Shown: positions 44,359-53,355, numbered from the stretch's first letter. The stretch: 64,000 nt of DNA from Paludibacter sp. 47-17 (GCA_001898935.1 MKVT01000020.1:124001-188000), one strand, 5' to 3'. Translations and numbers: made by a program. Notes: generated from the letters alone by a model not told the origin.

Positions 44359-45687
44359 TTAAAATCGTCCGGTTGCTCCGCCTCCGCCAAAACTACCTCC
44401 GCCAAAGCTGCCTCCGCCGAATCCGCCGCCTCCGCCGAATCCGCCCCGTCCGCTGAACAGGCTGCCGGCAGCCGATCCGGCCACAAAAGCTCCCGAAGAC
44501 GAACGGCGCAGCCTCGGGAGTTGCTGGTTGTTGTTCTCTTCGTAACCGCAGAACTTACACTTGTAGGTGATGCGTTCGGTGCCGTTGTTTACATAACTCG
44601 GTGCCACGATCACTTTTCGGTCGTGCAATATAAAAGCTTTGGTTTTACAGCGCGGGCATTCGGTGTATTGACTGGGCTTATCGAGTGTAAAAATAGCCTC
44701 GTTGCCACAATCCTTACATAAAAACACATCGTAATCGACGGCATGAAGCTGTTCTTCAAATTGTTGCGACAACTTAAGGTATTCATCTTCCTTTTTCTCC
44801 GACAGAATGTGCATGGTGCCCTTGCATTCGTTGCACGGAATCGGTTGGCGGCGAATGGCACGCATCATCCATTTACCATAGATATTGGCCGGAAGGGTCG
44901 AAACCGGAATTCCCAGTAAAAACAAAAGTAAGAGCGGTTCTTTCAGTAAAACGATTGCAAATACTCCGATAGCAGGGATCAATATGTTTAGTATCAGCAT
45001 AATACCCGACTTCTCGCTTTTCAAGGCTTTGTAACGTGCAATATTGGTGCTGGCGGGGTCGGGGGTTTTATATTTACGGATGGGCACATTCATCCAAAGC
45101 AATGCTGCAAGGGCGATAAGAACATAAATGCCGATGGCATACGGGACGATTTGCCCCCAGGGAATGTCGTGGCGAACCGGTTCGAAGGTTTCGTTGCGTA
45201 AAACGGAAACAGTGCGTTCCAATCCCTTTAGAAAGCCCTGGTCGAGATCGCCGGCCTTCAGATAAGGAAACATGGTTTCCTCCATGATCCGGTTGGCCAG
45301 CGCATCGGGTAATAAACCCTCCACTCCGTAGCCGGTCTCAAACCGTACGGCGCGCTGATCGCCAACAAACAGGATGAGTAATCCGTTGTCGTCCCTGGCT
45401 TTACCCACCCCCCATTCGCGGGCCAGTTGAATCGCAAAATCTTCAACCACCGCATCGCCAATCGATTGTACCAGTACCACGGCCACTTCGGTTTGCGTGG
45501 TTTGGGCCAGCGAATCGAGCATTAGATTGAGTTGCGCGACGGTTTCACGACGAAGCAAACCGTCGGGGTTGCTTACATAAGTGCGGCTGTCGGTTGCTTT
45601 CGGATTCGGAATCGTAGTAAGTGTATGCGGAGCTCCGGTAAGCCCTGTCGCCAACAAAACACCGATCAGCAGAATGACGGTTCTCAT
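44359..45687 (-). CDS. TPM-domain (YgcG-like) protein with cysteine pairs
   Basis: From ATG 45687, 442 residues. Signal peptide about 1-18, TPM domain about 30-165 (YVSNPDGLLRRETVAQLN, GLLILFVGDQRAVRFETGYG), transmembrane helices about 180-200 and 230-275, then a cytoplasmic region with four CxxC pairs (CNEC, CKDC, CPRC, CKFC) that look like two zinc ribbons. The end is a glycine-rich tail (GGFGGGGGFGGGSFGGG). TPM proteins partner with LemA, encoded next. The zinc-ribbon part is not needed for the TPM fold and may bind nucleic acid or protein. Confidence 0.8.
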   Translation of the reverse strand: MRTVILLIGVLLATGLTGAPHTLTTIPNPKATDSRTYVSNPDGLLRRETVAQLNLMLDSLAQTTQTEVAVVLVQSIGDAVVEDFAIQLAREWGVGKARDDNGLLILFVGDQRAVRFETGYGVEGLLPDALANRIMEETMFPYLKAGDLDQGFLKGLERTVSVLRNETFEPVRHDIPWGQIVPYAIGIYVLIALAALLWMNVPIRKYKTPDPASTNIARYKALKSEKSGIMLILNILIPAIGVFAIVLLKEPLLLLFLLGIPVSTLPANIYGKWMMRAIRRQPIPCNECKGTMHILSEKKEDEYLKLSQQFEEQLHAVDYDVFLCKDCGNEAIFTLDKPSQYTECPRCKTKAFILHDRKVIVAPSYVNNGTERITYKCKFCGYEENNNQQLPRLRRSSSGAFVAGSAAGSLFSGRGGFGGGGGFGGGSFGGGSFGGGGATGRF

Positions 45688-45694
45688 AGGCTCA

Positions 45695-46147
45695 TTAATT
45701 AAATGATTCAATCAAGGTGATATCGAATATGAGTACGGAATGGGGAGGAATAGTACCTTGTCCGTCTTCCCCATAGCCCAATGCGGCCGGAATATAGAAT
45801 TGAAAACGGGCTCCGCCTTTCATCAACGGAATGCCTTCCTGCCAACCCGCGATAGTTTCGGCAAGATAGGGGTAGTATTTGCCCGAATCGAATCGGGTGC
45901 CGTCGATCAGGCGTCCGGTATAATCGACGTAGATTCTACTGTTGGCATTGGGATTGCGTAAATAGCCCTGGTGAATAATACGATAACACAACCCGCTTTC
46001 GGTGCGGACAAATCCCGGATCGTCCTTGTGCTGTTCGTACCACCTGAGGTTCAGGGTTTTCCAATCGCCGTATTCATCTTCCTGACAGGCCGATAACACC
46101 ACAATGCCGACGATGGCTACCAAAAGAAATTTCAATTTCGAGATCAT
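45695..46147 (-). CDS. FKBP-type peptidyl-prolyl isomerase, lipoprotein
   Basis: A 150-residue lipoprotein (cysteine 21 in VLSACQED). The FKBP core is complete: IYVDYTGRLIDGTRFDSG (about 70-87), GWQEGIPLMKGGARFQFYIP (about 99-118), ALGYGEDGQGTIPPHSVLIFDITLI (about 120-145). It would catalyse proline isomerisation in the periplasm. It sits 7 bases upstream of the TPM gene and 6 bases downstream of lutB, within the nine-gene group. Confidence 0.92.
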   Translation of the reverse strand: MISKLKFLLVAIVGIVVLSACQEDEYGDWKTLNLRWYEQHKDDPGFVRTESGLCYRIIHQGYLRNPNANSRIYVDYTGRLIDGTRFDSGKYYPYLAETIAGWQEGIPLMKGGARFQFYIPAALGYGEDGQGTIPPHSVLIFDITLIESFN

Positions 46148-46153
46148 AGATTT

Positions 46154-47521
46154 TTATTTTTTTTTCTTCATTTGTTGCGAGAAGGATTCTTTTGCGAATC
46201 CGGGCATAACACGTTGAGGACCCCACCCGCTGTAATTGAGCGGTAAAGTTACAATATTTTTTATATTTCCCGATACCTTGCTGAATCCTCCCGGTTGCGA
46301 TGCCAGGTATTGATAACCTTTCATAACCAGCTTTTCGGCGGCAGGACGAAGTCCTTGTTCGACCGCTTTCCGGCGGTTGGACAGGAGGATGTCGGTAAGC
46401 GGTATCTTAACGGGACATACTTCCACACATTTACCACACAGGGTGGAGGCGAAACTCAGGTGCGAAAAATCTTTAAACCCTTTCAGAAAAGGAGTCAGCA
46501 CCGAGCCGATGGGGCCGCTGTAGGTGGTGTTGTAGGTGTACCCGCCAATCGTCTTGTACACGGGACAGGCATTCAGGCAGGCTCCACACCGGATACATGC
46601 CAGCGCTTCCCACGATTCGTCGTCGGCATACACCTTGGTACGCCCGTTGTCGAGTAAAATCACGTAGGTTTTTTCGGGACCACCCGTTTCTCCGTCACGG
46701 CGGGGACCGTTGAAAAGCGTGTTGTAGGCCGTAATCTGCTGTCCGGTACCATGTGAAGCAAGTACCTGATACAATAATCCGAGTTGTTCAAGACGCGGAA
46801 TGAGCTTCTCGATTCCGGCCAGCACTATATGGATTTTTGGAAAGGCGGTGGATAATAAGGCGTTGCCCTCGTTTTCGGTCACCGACACGCTTCCGGTTTC
46901 GGCAACCAGAAAATTGGCGCCGGTAATCCCTATGTCGGCCTGGATGTATTTTTTACGCAGCAATTCCCTCACATAGCGGGTAAGTTCCACGGGACCTTCG
47001 TGAGCGGGGGTGCCGAATTTTTCGTGAAACAGGGCTGCAATATCTTCTTTCGATTTGTGCATCGCCGGAGTCACGATATGATAAGGCTTTTCGCCTGCTA
47101 CCTGCACGATAAACTCTCCTAAGTCGGTTTCGAGCGATTCGCATCCTTCCTCCCGGGCCAACTGATTAAGCTCGATTTCTTCGGTAGTCATCGATTTGCT
47201 TTTCACGATCAGCCTGGCGTTTTCAGCGCGGATGATGGTACGGATCATATCGCCTGCTTCCTTACTGTTTCGGGCCCAAAGCACTGTACTTCCACCGGCC
47301 GTGCAGTTATCTTCAAATTCCAGCAGGTATTTCTCCCAATTTGCCAGCACCTCCCGTTTGATGGCTGCTGCAGCATTCCGGGCAGTTTCGAGATCGCGGT
47401 ACCGCGCTTTTCCTTTTGCGACAGCAGCATCGTACCTTCCGATATTGAAATCGATGGTTTTACGATGACGCAAATCAAAGGCGATAGCGTTCGCATCCTT
47501 ATGAAACTGTTTGCCGGACAT
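46154..47521 (-). CDS. lutB: LutB-type iron-sulfur protein
   Basis: A 455-residue member of the LutB/LldF family of lactate oxidation. From ATG 47521, the LUD domain covers about 60-290 (IGITGANFLVAETGSVSVTENEGN). Two ferredoxin-like sets follow: C309, C312, C315 and C319; then C362, C365 and C369. A C-terminal region of about 85 residues follows. LutA and LutC, its usual partners, are not adjacent, which is unusual: either the partners lie elsewhere or this copy has another electron donor. The gap to the upstream gene is one base. Confidence 0.85.
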   Translation of the reverse strand: MSGKQFHKDANAIAFDLRHRKTIDFNIGRYDAAVAKGKARYRDLETARNAAAAIKREVLANWEKYLLEFEDNCTAGGSTVLWARNSKEAGDMIRTIIRAENARLIVKSKSMTTEEIELNQLAREEGCESLETDLGEFIVQVAGEKPYHIVTPAMHKSKEDIAALFHEKFGTPAHEGPVELTRYVRELLRKKYIQADIGITGANFLVAETGSVSVTENEGNALLSTAFPKIHIVLAGIEKLIPRLEQLGLLYQVLASHGTGQQITAYNTLFNGPRRDGETGGPEKTYVILLDNGRTKVYADDESWEALACIRCGACLNACPVYKTIGGYTYNTTYSGPIGSVLTPFLKGFKDFSHLSFASTLCGKCVEVCPVKIPLTDILLSNRRKAVEQGLRPAAEKLVMKGYQYLASQPGGFSKVSGNIKNIVTLPLNYSGWGPQRVMPGFAKESFSQQMKKKK

Positions 47522-47522
47522 C

Positions 47523-48413
47523 TTATTTCTTAAGTACAAAACTGAAACTACCCACCAGTTCACCATCGGTGAAAAATTCGGCCCGGTAGGATCCTTTCTG
47601 GATTATTTCTTCTACTTTCCAGTATATCAGGTCGTTCACAGCCTCGCCTCCATACTCGTATTCCTTACGTGCCGAGTATTCGATATCGCGGTTTTCAAAC
47701 CGGAACGTATGGGACGGATTTTTTGTAAGCACTTCACCGTCGGGCCGGGTGAGGCGGATGTACATCATCTTTTTGCCGGGTTGAGCCGTAATGTTTTTCG
47801 CAATGGCGTAGTCGAACTGCAGTGTGGCAATCCGGCTGGTAATACCGGTTTTACGATTTCGGTCGTTCAGGGTGGTAACCGAAAAATCGACTACCTCGAG
47901 TTTGGAGGCCCGGGTCACCACCTCGCTCAGGTTTTCCTTTTCTTTGGCCAATTGTTCCACTGCCTGCGAACTGGCCTCGTACTTCATGCGGATTTGTGTA
48001 TTCTCGTTTTTCAACATCTGATTTTCAGTGTTCAACGAGTCGATCTGTGCAACCAGGTGCATCATTATTTTCCGGATCGAATCCAGTTCGTCTTTCAGCT
48101 CCTGAATTCGCTTAGCGTTCGTAGCCTTGGTCTGGCGAAGTTCTTCGAGTAATTCACGTACTCTTGCTTTTTCGGTGTCGAGCTGTTTCAGCAGCGAGTC
48201 GTTGCGGATGGTCGAGGTATAGCCGTCGAATTGATGCGTCAGGTCTTCAAATTCATTTTCGACTCTTTCTTTCTCCTGATCCATTAATTCGACTACAGCA
48301 GCCAGTTCTTCTTCTTTGTTTTTCGATTCGTTGTACAGGTATAGCCCTATTCCGGCCAGAGCCAGGATGAGCACTACCAATATTCCAATAATAAGATTTC
48401 TCGATTTAGACAT
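47523..48413 (-). CDS. Membrane-anchored coiled-coil protein
   Basis: A 296-residue protein conserved in pattern with Bacteroidota hypothetical proteins. One N-terminal transmembrane helix (about 8-28), a coiled coil of about 140 residues (EELAAVVELMDQEKERVENE through YEASSQAVEQLAKEKENL), then a globular beta-rich C-terminal domain (about 180-296) with no motif I recognise. It lies 2 bases downstream of murF. Topology suggests a periplasmic protein tethered to the inner membrane; a link with envelope assembly is inference from context. Confidence 0.7.
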   Translation of the reverse strand: MSKSRNLIIGILVVLILALAGIGLYLYNESKNKEEELAAVVELMDQEKERVENEFEDLTHQFDGYTSTIRNDSLLKQLDTEKARVRELLEELRQTKATNAKRIQELKDELDSIRKIMMHLVAQIDSLNTENQMLKNENTQIRMKYEASSQAVEQLAKEKENLSEVVTRASKLEVVDFSVTTLNDRNRKTGITSRIATLQFDYAIAKNITAQPGKKMMYIRLTRPDGEVLTKNPSHTFRFENRDIEYSARKEYEYGGEAVNDLIYWKVEEIIQKGSYRAEFFTDGELVGSFSFVLKK

Positions 48414-48415
48414 AT

Positions 48416-49711
48416 TTAAACAAATGGGATGATTTTTTCCAACTGAATGCCCCGCGATCCTTTAATAAGAATCAAGCAGTTGCGGACGGGATGTGCCGAA
48501 AGCACTTCCTGCAAGGCTTCCACTGTAGCGTAGCGGGGATAATCGGTTTCAACCGATTGAAATTCGTTTCCAACCAGGTAAACCCGGGTTAAATTTTTTT
48601 CTTTCAGCAGATTCACCAGGGTCTGATGTTCGGCGCGGCTATCGTTGCCCAGTTCGAGCATGTCGCCCAGTATCAGGGTTTTACAACTGGCTTCCAGCAT
48701 GCTGAAATTCTGAATGGCAGCCTGCATGCTACTGGGATTGGCATTGTATGCATCCACTACCAGTTGGTTGTGGGCCGTGATGGTGAGTTGCGAGCGGTTG
48801 TTGGTGGGCTGGTAGGCTTCGAGTCCTTGTTTGATTTCGTTGCCGGACAGGCCGAAGAACTGACCGATAGCAACCGCAGCCAGTACATTTTCGGCATTGT
48901 AAGCACCGATCAGATTGGTTTGGATCACCACTTCGTCGCCGGTATGGCATTTCATTTTCAACAGCGGGTCGTTGGCCGTAATTTCGCCGCTCACACAGGC
49001 CGGATCGTCGGATACGCCCAGGGTGTAGCCGATTTGTTTTTCCGGGTCGATGCCGGCTTTTCCGGCCATTTCCGCAAGGTGCGCATTCGACCGGTTGATA
49101 AAGATGGCCAGTCCCTCTCCGGCAATATAGCGGTAGAGTTCGGCCTTGGTTTGTTTTACGCCTTCGAACGAGCCAAAGCCTTCGAGGTGGGCTTTGCCTA
49201 CATTGGTGATGATACCGAAATCGGGCCGGGCAATGGAGCTGAGCAGTTGAATTTCGCCGGGATGATTGGCGCCCATTTCGATAATGGCCAATTGGTGATG
49301 GGGGCGAAGTTGAAGCAACGTGAGCGGAACGCCAATGTGGTTGTTGAGATTGCCTTGTGTGTAAAGCACATCGAAACGTTGTTTCAGTACCGCTGCAATT
49401 AGTTCTTTGGTAGTGGTTTTGCCGTTACTGCCGGTGATCCCTATTATTTTTGCCGGCATCGATTTGCGGTGGAGAGTGGCCAGCTCCTGAAGCGCTTTCA
49501 ATACATCGGCAACCACAATGCAACGATCGTCGGTTGCATAGCGGGCATCGTCGATTACCGCATAACTGCATCCTTTGGCCAGCGCGTCGGCTGCAAAGGC
49601 ATTGGCGTTGAATTTATCACCTTTCAGTGCAAAAAACAGGGAGCCTTCGGGGCACGAGCGACTGTCGGTAGTTACGACCGGATGTTGCAGGAAGAGATCG
49701 TACAAGTCCAT
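48416..49711 (-). CDS. murF: UDP-MurNAc-tripeptide D-Ala-D-Ala ligase MurF
   Basis: A 431-residue Mur ligase that adds D-Ala-D-Ala to the peptidoglycan precursor in the cytoplasm. ATP loop GITGSNGKTTTKEL at 91-104; the MurF-type TDSRSCPEGSLFFALKGDKFN at 15-35; central EMGANHPGEI (about 145); NVGKAHLEGFGS; and the C-terminal VVDAYNANPSSM (about 300-311), typical of MurF. It is not in the usual division/cell-wall cluster but in a nine-gene minus-strand group, second after an outer-membrane barrel gene. Confidence 0.95.
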   Translation of the reverse strand: MDLYDLFLQHPVVTTDSRSCPEGSLFFALKGDKFNANAFAADALAKGCSYAVIDDARYATDDRCIVVADVLKALQELATLHRKSMPAKIIGITGSNGKTTTKELIAAVLKQRFDVLYTQGNLNNHIGVPLTLLQLRPHHQLAIIEMGANHPGEIQLLSSIARPDFGIITNVGKAHLEGFGSFEGVKQTKAELYRYIAGEGLAIFINRSNAHLAEMAGKAGIDPEKQIGYTLGVSDDPACVSGEITANDPLLKMKCHTGDEVVIQTNLIGAYNAENVLAAVAIGQFFGLSGNEIKQGLEAYQPTNNRSQLTITAHNQLVVDAYNANPSSMQAAIQNFSMLEASCKTLILGDMLELGNDSRAEHQTLVNLLKEKNLTRVYLVGNEFQSVETDYPRYATVEALQEVLSAHPVRNCLILIKGSRGIQLEKIIPFV

Positions 49712-49720
49712 GACTGAGAA

Positions 49721-50359
49721 TTACTTAAGCTGATAAACAAATGAAACATGCCAGTTGCGTTGGAGTACGCGGTCGTAACCGGTACGGTCGAGGCTGTTGA
49801 TCCCCCAGTCGAAGCCGCCTTTGAGTATGTATTTTTTCCACTGAAAACCACCGCCGGCTCCCAGTTGCACATTGATCCGGCGAATTCCTTCGTTGTGGGT
49901 GTAAAGATCGCGTGATCCCGAGCTGATGCCGGTAAGCTGCTGGTACAATTCGCTCAGGTTCGAATTTATTTTCTGAGGCTGAGCCAGCCCGATCTGGAAA
50001 TTAGGGCCGGCATACCCGAACATGCTGATTCCCCAGAATAATTTTTGATGGTACACGATACGTGCCGGGATGTCGATCCCGATGTTCCAGGTGGTGTATT
50101 CGATACTGTCGGGTGTTTGTCCGTACAATTGATATTTGTGCGAATACCCCGTGTTGAGCAATACTCCGGTTTGAATGCCGAAATTGTATTTCAGGTCGTA
50201 TTCGGCTAATACCCCGAAACGCACGGCGTCGAAGTAATAGTCCGACGTTTTTTCACCATACCGGTAAGGATTCAGATAGCCGCCTTCGAGAAAGATTTTC
50301 TGGGCACTGAGTGAAAAGGAAACTGAGAGCAATGTGAGCAGTAATAACTTAGCCTTCAT
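49721..50359 (-). CDS. Outer-membrane beta-barrel (PorT/OMP_b-brl type)
   Basis: A 212-residue protein with a signal peptide ending SFSLSAQ (about 1-19) and an eight-stranded barrel pattern (FGVLAEYDLKYNFGIQTGVLL, ILKGGFDWGINSLDRTGYD), ending WHVSFVYQLK. First gene of the nine-gene group, with a -7 element 26 bases upstream. Function unknown; such proteins are common structural or T9SS-associated components. Confidence 0.8.
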   Translation of the reverse strand: MKAKLLLLTLLSVSFSLSAQKIFLEGGYLNPYRYGEKTSDYYFDAVRFGVLAEYDLKYNFGIQTGVLLNTGYSHKYQLYGQTPDSIEYTTWNIGIDIPARIVYHQKLFWGISMFGYAGPNFQIGLAQPQKINSNLSELYQQLTGISSGSRDLYTHNEGIRRINVQLGAGGGFQWKKYILKGGFDWGINSLDRTGYDRVLQRNWHVSFVYQLK

Positions 50360-50384
50360 ACGATAGTTCTGTTTTTTTGGCTGA

Positions 50385-50392
50385 CAAAGATA
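50385..50392 (-). promoter_or_regulatory. -7 element of the nine-gene group
   Basis: TATCTTTG on the minus strand, 26 bases before ATG 50359. It may be the only promoter of the nine genes down to 42264, whose gaps are 1-29 bases. Confidence 0.55.
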
Positions 50393-50464
50393 GCTTTTTC
50401 CTGTGGGTTTACATCATTTTTTGATGAATGTTAAGTTTTGTATCCTGGTTGACACTTTCTGTGT

Positions 50465-50472
50465 TATCTTTG
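50465..50472 (+). promoter_or_regulatory. -7 element of corA
   Basis: TATCTTTG on the plus strand, 36 bases before ATG 50508, divergent from the minus-strand promoter about 75 bases away. A TTG lies only 13 bases upstream, too close for the consensus. Confidence 0.5.
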
Positions 50473-50507
50473 CGTGATTATCAGTTGTTTTATAAAGAGA
50501 CGAGCGT

Positions 50508-51608
50508 ATGAATATTGCAAAAAAGAAATCGACACGTCGTACGTCGCGGTCGCGCCTGACGAGGAAGCGAAAAGAGGATATCGGTTTGTCGCCCAGCGCG
50601 GTTGTATTCCGGGGCCTGCAAAAGGTGGAGCGTACTGTTCTGCGTGTTATGGAATTTGATGCCACGCAGGTGGTGGAGCGTGAACTTGCGTCGGTGGGCG
50701 AATTACAACTGACGGATGGTCCGGCTTGCCGGTGGATTGCGGTCAACGGGATTCATGATACATCCACCATGCAGGCATTGGCCGAAAGGCTGGGTATCCC
50801 TTCCCGTATTATGTCCGATATTCTGAACCCTTCGATACGTCCGAAATACGAGGTGTTCGGAAGCGGGCTGTTTATCACGCTTAAATTGTTGCAATACAAC
50901 GAAAAATCGGATCAGATGACGGTCGAAAACCTGTCGTTGGTGGTGTTTCCGAGCGCGATTATCACTTTCCGGGAAGAGCTGGATCCGGTGTTTGATCCGG
51001 TGCGTAACCGGATCAGGGGGCCGGTAACAAAAATACGAAGTTCGGGCACCGATTATATTGCTTTTACCCTGCTCGATATCGTGGTGGACAACTATATTTA
51101 TTTGCTGGGGATGATGGGCGATAAAATCGAAACGCTCGACGACCGGTTGACAGCAGAGCCGGGTAAGGATCTTCTGACGGAAATCAATGCATACAAGCAG
51201 GAGATCAATTTTATCCGTAAATGTATTCTGCCGGCCAAAGATATGATAGTTTCGCTGAATAAGCTGGAGTCGGAGTTCTTAAGTGCGGCGAATAAGGTTC
51301 ATTACCAGGAACTGCATTTTAATATTAACGATGCGGTCGAACTGACCGATTCGTACCGTGAAATACTGTACGACCAGATTTCGGTGTATCATACCATCGT
51401 CAGTTCGCGGCAGAACGATATCTTGCGTACCTTGACCTTGTTCTCGGTCATTTTTATCCCGCTTACTTTTATAGTGGGCGTATACGGTACAAATTTCGAT
51501 TATCTGCCGGAGCTAAGGTGGAAATACGGTTATTTTGCAATGTGGGGAGGGATGGTGAGTATCGGACTTGTAATGTGGCTGTATTTCAGGAGGAAAAAAT
51601 GGTGGTAG
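50508..51608 (+). CDS. corA: CorA-family divalent cation transporter
   Basis: A 366-residue CorA-type channel: basic N-terminus, cytoplasmic alpha/beta domain (about 30-200), long stalk helix (about 205-300) and two C-terminal membrane helices (about 306-326 and 342-360). The selectivity motif between them reads YGTNF (residues 326-330) followed by DYLPEL; the classical motif is YGMNF. GMN to GTN occurs in divergent CorA/ZntB relatives, so the ion may not be magnesium. The last codons overlap a terminator hairpin. Confidence 0.88.
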   Translation: MNIAKKKSTRRTSRSRLTRKRKEDIGLSPSAVVFRGLQKVERTVLRVMEFDATQVVERELASVGELQLTDGPACRWIAVNGIHDTSTMQALAERLGIPSRIMSDILNPSIRPKYEVFGSGLFITLKLLQYNEKSDQMTVENLSLVVFPSAIITFREELDPVFDPVRNRIRGPVTKIRSSGTDYIAFTLLDIVVDNYIYLLGMMGDKIETLDDRLTAEPGKDLLTEINAYKQEINFIRKCILPAKDMIVSLNKLESEFLSAANKVHYQELHFNINDAVELTDSYREILYDQISVYHTIVSSRQNDILRTLTLFSVIFIPLTFIVGVYGTNFDYLPELRWKYGYFAMWGGMVSIGLVMWLYFRRKKWW

Positions 51609-51626
51609 GTTGTGTTGCCTACCACC
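51601..51626 (+). terminator. Terminator overlapping the corA stop
   Basis: GGTGGTAGG and CCTACCACC form a perfect 9-base stem beginning at the second base of the penultimate codon. The following TTATTTTAT is moderately T-rich. The convergent pirin gene ends at 51633. Confidence 0.65.
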
Positions 51627-51632
51627 GGTTGC

Positions 51633-52475
51633 TTATTTTATAAAGGTGTTTTCGTCGAGTTCCTGAAAGGCGTGCATCAATTCTTCGCGTGTGTTCATTA
51701 CGATAGGGCCGCCCCAGGCCACGGGTTCCCGCAGCGGTTTTCCCATCATCAGCAGGAAACGCACCGGTTTTTCGGTGGTCTGTAATTTCAAAGCCTCGCC
51801 TGTTTCAAACAAAACAACATTTTTAGCAGTGATGGTGCGCGGATAATCGTGTCCGAAGGTGGCTTTTCCTTCCACGATGTAGACAAATACGGTGTGGGAA
51901 GGCGGGGTGTCGATTTCCCATTCTGATTCGGGGTGAACCGTGATATCGAGGTACGAAGCTTTTACGTAGTCGCCGTCGGTTGCTCCTTTATGTTCCTTGT
52001 AGGTGCCGGTCAGGATGCGTACGGTGGCATGTTCTTCTTCAATTACAGGGATTTCGTTTTTTACAATCGGTTTGTACTGCGGCCGGGTCATTTTGTTTTT
52101 TGCCGGTAAGTTGAGCCAGAGTTGTCCGCCCAGCAGTCGTCTGGCCGGTTGCGGCATTTCCTGGTGAATGATTCCCGATCCTGCCGTCATCCACTGGCAG
52201 TCGCCGGCTCTTATCACATCGGTATTCCCGAGGCTGTCGCCGTGTTCAATTTCGCCTTCGATAAGGTAAGTGACGGTTTCCATCCCCCGGTGCGGATGCC
52301 ACGGAAAACCTTTGATGTAGCTGGCCGGATCGGTGGAGTCGAAGGCGTCAAAAAGCAGGAAGGGGTCAAAGTCTTTAATGTCGTTGTGACCAACCAGCCG
52401 GACCAGCTGAACCCCGGCTCCGTCGATTGCCGGAATGCCTTTAACAAGGCGTTTAATGTTGCGGTAATTCTTCAT
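51633..52475 (-). CDS. Pirin-family protein
   Basis: A 280-residue bicupin from ATG 52475 (MKNYRNIKRLV); the longer frame crosses the promoter. The metal site of pirins is intact: HPHRGMETVTYLIEGEIEHGD (three histidines and a glutamate, about 56-76), and IHQEMPQPARRLLGGQLWLN follows. Bacterial pirins are reported as quercetinase-like dioxygenases or redox-linked regulators; no specific role can be assigned. Convergent with corA. Confidence 0.88.
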   Translation of the reverse strand: MKNYRNIKRLVKGIPAIDGAGVQLVRLVGHNDIKDFDPFLLFDAFDSTDPASYIKGFPWHPHRGMETVTYLIEGEIEHGDSLGNTDVIRAGDCQWMTAGSGIIHQEMPQPARRLLGGQLWLNLPAKNKMTRPQYKPIVKNEIPVIEEEHATVRILTGTYKEHKGATDGDYVKASYLDITVHPESEWEIDTPPSHTVFVYIVEGKATFGHDYPRTITAKNVVLFETGEALKLQTTEKPVRFLLMMGKPLREPVAWGGPIVMNTREELMHAFQELDENTFIK

Positions 52476-52521
52476 ACGTATCTTATTTATAGGTACAACC
52501 TGAACCAGAAGTTCTTTTTTG

Positions 52522-52529
52522 CAAATATA
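52522..52529 (-). promoter_or_regulatory. -7 element of the pirin gene
   Basis: TATATTTG on the minus strand, 47 bases before ATG 52475, supporting this start. Confidence 0.5.
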
Positions 52530-52553
52530 GTTAAACAAAGCTAATAAACAAAC

Positions 52554-52582
52554 AAGGTACCCGGTAAATTACCGGATACCTT
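52554..52582. terminator. Hairpin between sod and pirin genes
   Basis: AAGGTA-CCGGT and ACCGG-TACCTT pair with one mismatch around a short AAATT centre. It follows the sod stop by 35 bases on the minus strand and then reads GTTTGTTTATT. Confidence 0.7.
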
Positions 52583-52616
52583 GTAAAACTAACCACAATC
52601 TTATTCTGCCGGAGGC

Positions 52617-53192
52617 TTAATACCTCGCACCTACTACATTCCAGTCGATAATATTCCACAATGCATTCACATGATCGGGCCGGCGGTTTTGATAATCGAG
52701 GTAATAAGCATGTTCCCATACGTCGAAACCGAGCAAAGGATTCAGGCCTTTGACTACCGGATTGCTTCCGTTGGCCTCTTTGGTGATATGAAGTTTGCCT
52801 TCGGCGTCGCTTGCCAGCCAGGCCCAACCCGATCCGAAAACCGATACGGCTGCTGCATTGAATTCTTTTTTGAAGTTTTCAAAATCGCCAAATTGCGCCT
52901 TGATAGCCTCGCCGAGCTTGCCGGTAGGTTCACCGCCTCCTTTGGGCGAGAAAGAACTGAAATAAATTTCGTGATTCAGCGCCTGGCCGGCATTGTTGAA
53001 AACCGGGCCGTCGCTGTCTTTTACAATATCGACCAGGTCCATGTTTTCGTATTTAGTTCCCGGAACTAAATTGTTGAGATTGGTAATATAAGCCTGGAAG
53101 TGCTTGCCGTGGTGAAGTTCAACGGTTTGTTTGCCGATTACGGGCTCCAATGCACCCGATTCGTAGGGTAATGCAGGTAATTCAAATTTCAT
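52617..53192 (-). CDS. sodB: Iron/manganese superoxide dismutase
   Basis: A 191-residue superoxide dismutase. Metal ligands: H in VELHHGKHFQAYI (about 27), H in ALNHEIYF (about 74), D and H in GFDVWEHAYYLDYQNRRPDHV (about 155-159). Residues after the second ligand (YFSSFSPKGGGEP) and GSGWAWLA match the Fe/Mn family, which is often cambialistic in Bacteroidales, so the metal is not certain. It converts superoxide to peroxide, the substrate of katG. No TAnnTTTG is visible upstream. The symbol is by homology. Confidence 0.93.
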   Translation of the reverse strand: MKFELPALPYESGALEPVIGKQTVELHHGKHFQAYITNLNNLVPGTKYENMDLVDIVKDSDGPVFNNAGQALNHEIYFSSFSPKGGGEPTGKLGEAIKAQFGDFENFKKEFNAAAVSVFGSGWAWLASDAEGKLHITKEANGSNPVVKGLNPLLGFDVWEHAYYLDYQNRRPDHVNALWNIIDWNVVGARY

Positions 53193-53315
53193 GACGAATA
53201 ATTTTTATAAAGTTTACACTATAATTTCTGTTTTTATAAAAGCTAAACGCCGGGACAGGGGAGTTGGTTTTATCAGGAAAATCTATAGCAGTATAGATAA
53301 ATTGAATCTAAAAAA

Positions 53316-53347
53316 ACACACCAATTACCGGATGATAATTGGTGTGT
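53316..53347 (-). terminator. Terminator of ssrA
   Basis: ACACACCAATTA and TAATTGGTGTGT form a perfect 12-base stem with an 8-base loop. On the minus strand seven or more T follow, 8 bases after the tmRNA 3' end. Confidence 0.92.
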
Positions 53348-53355
53348 CGAAAATG

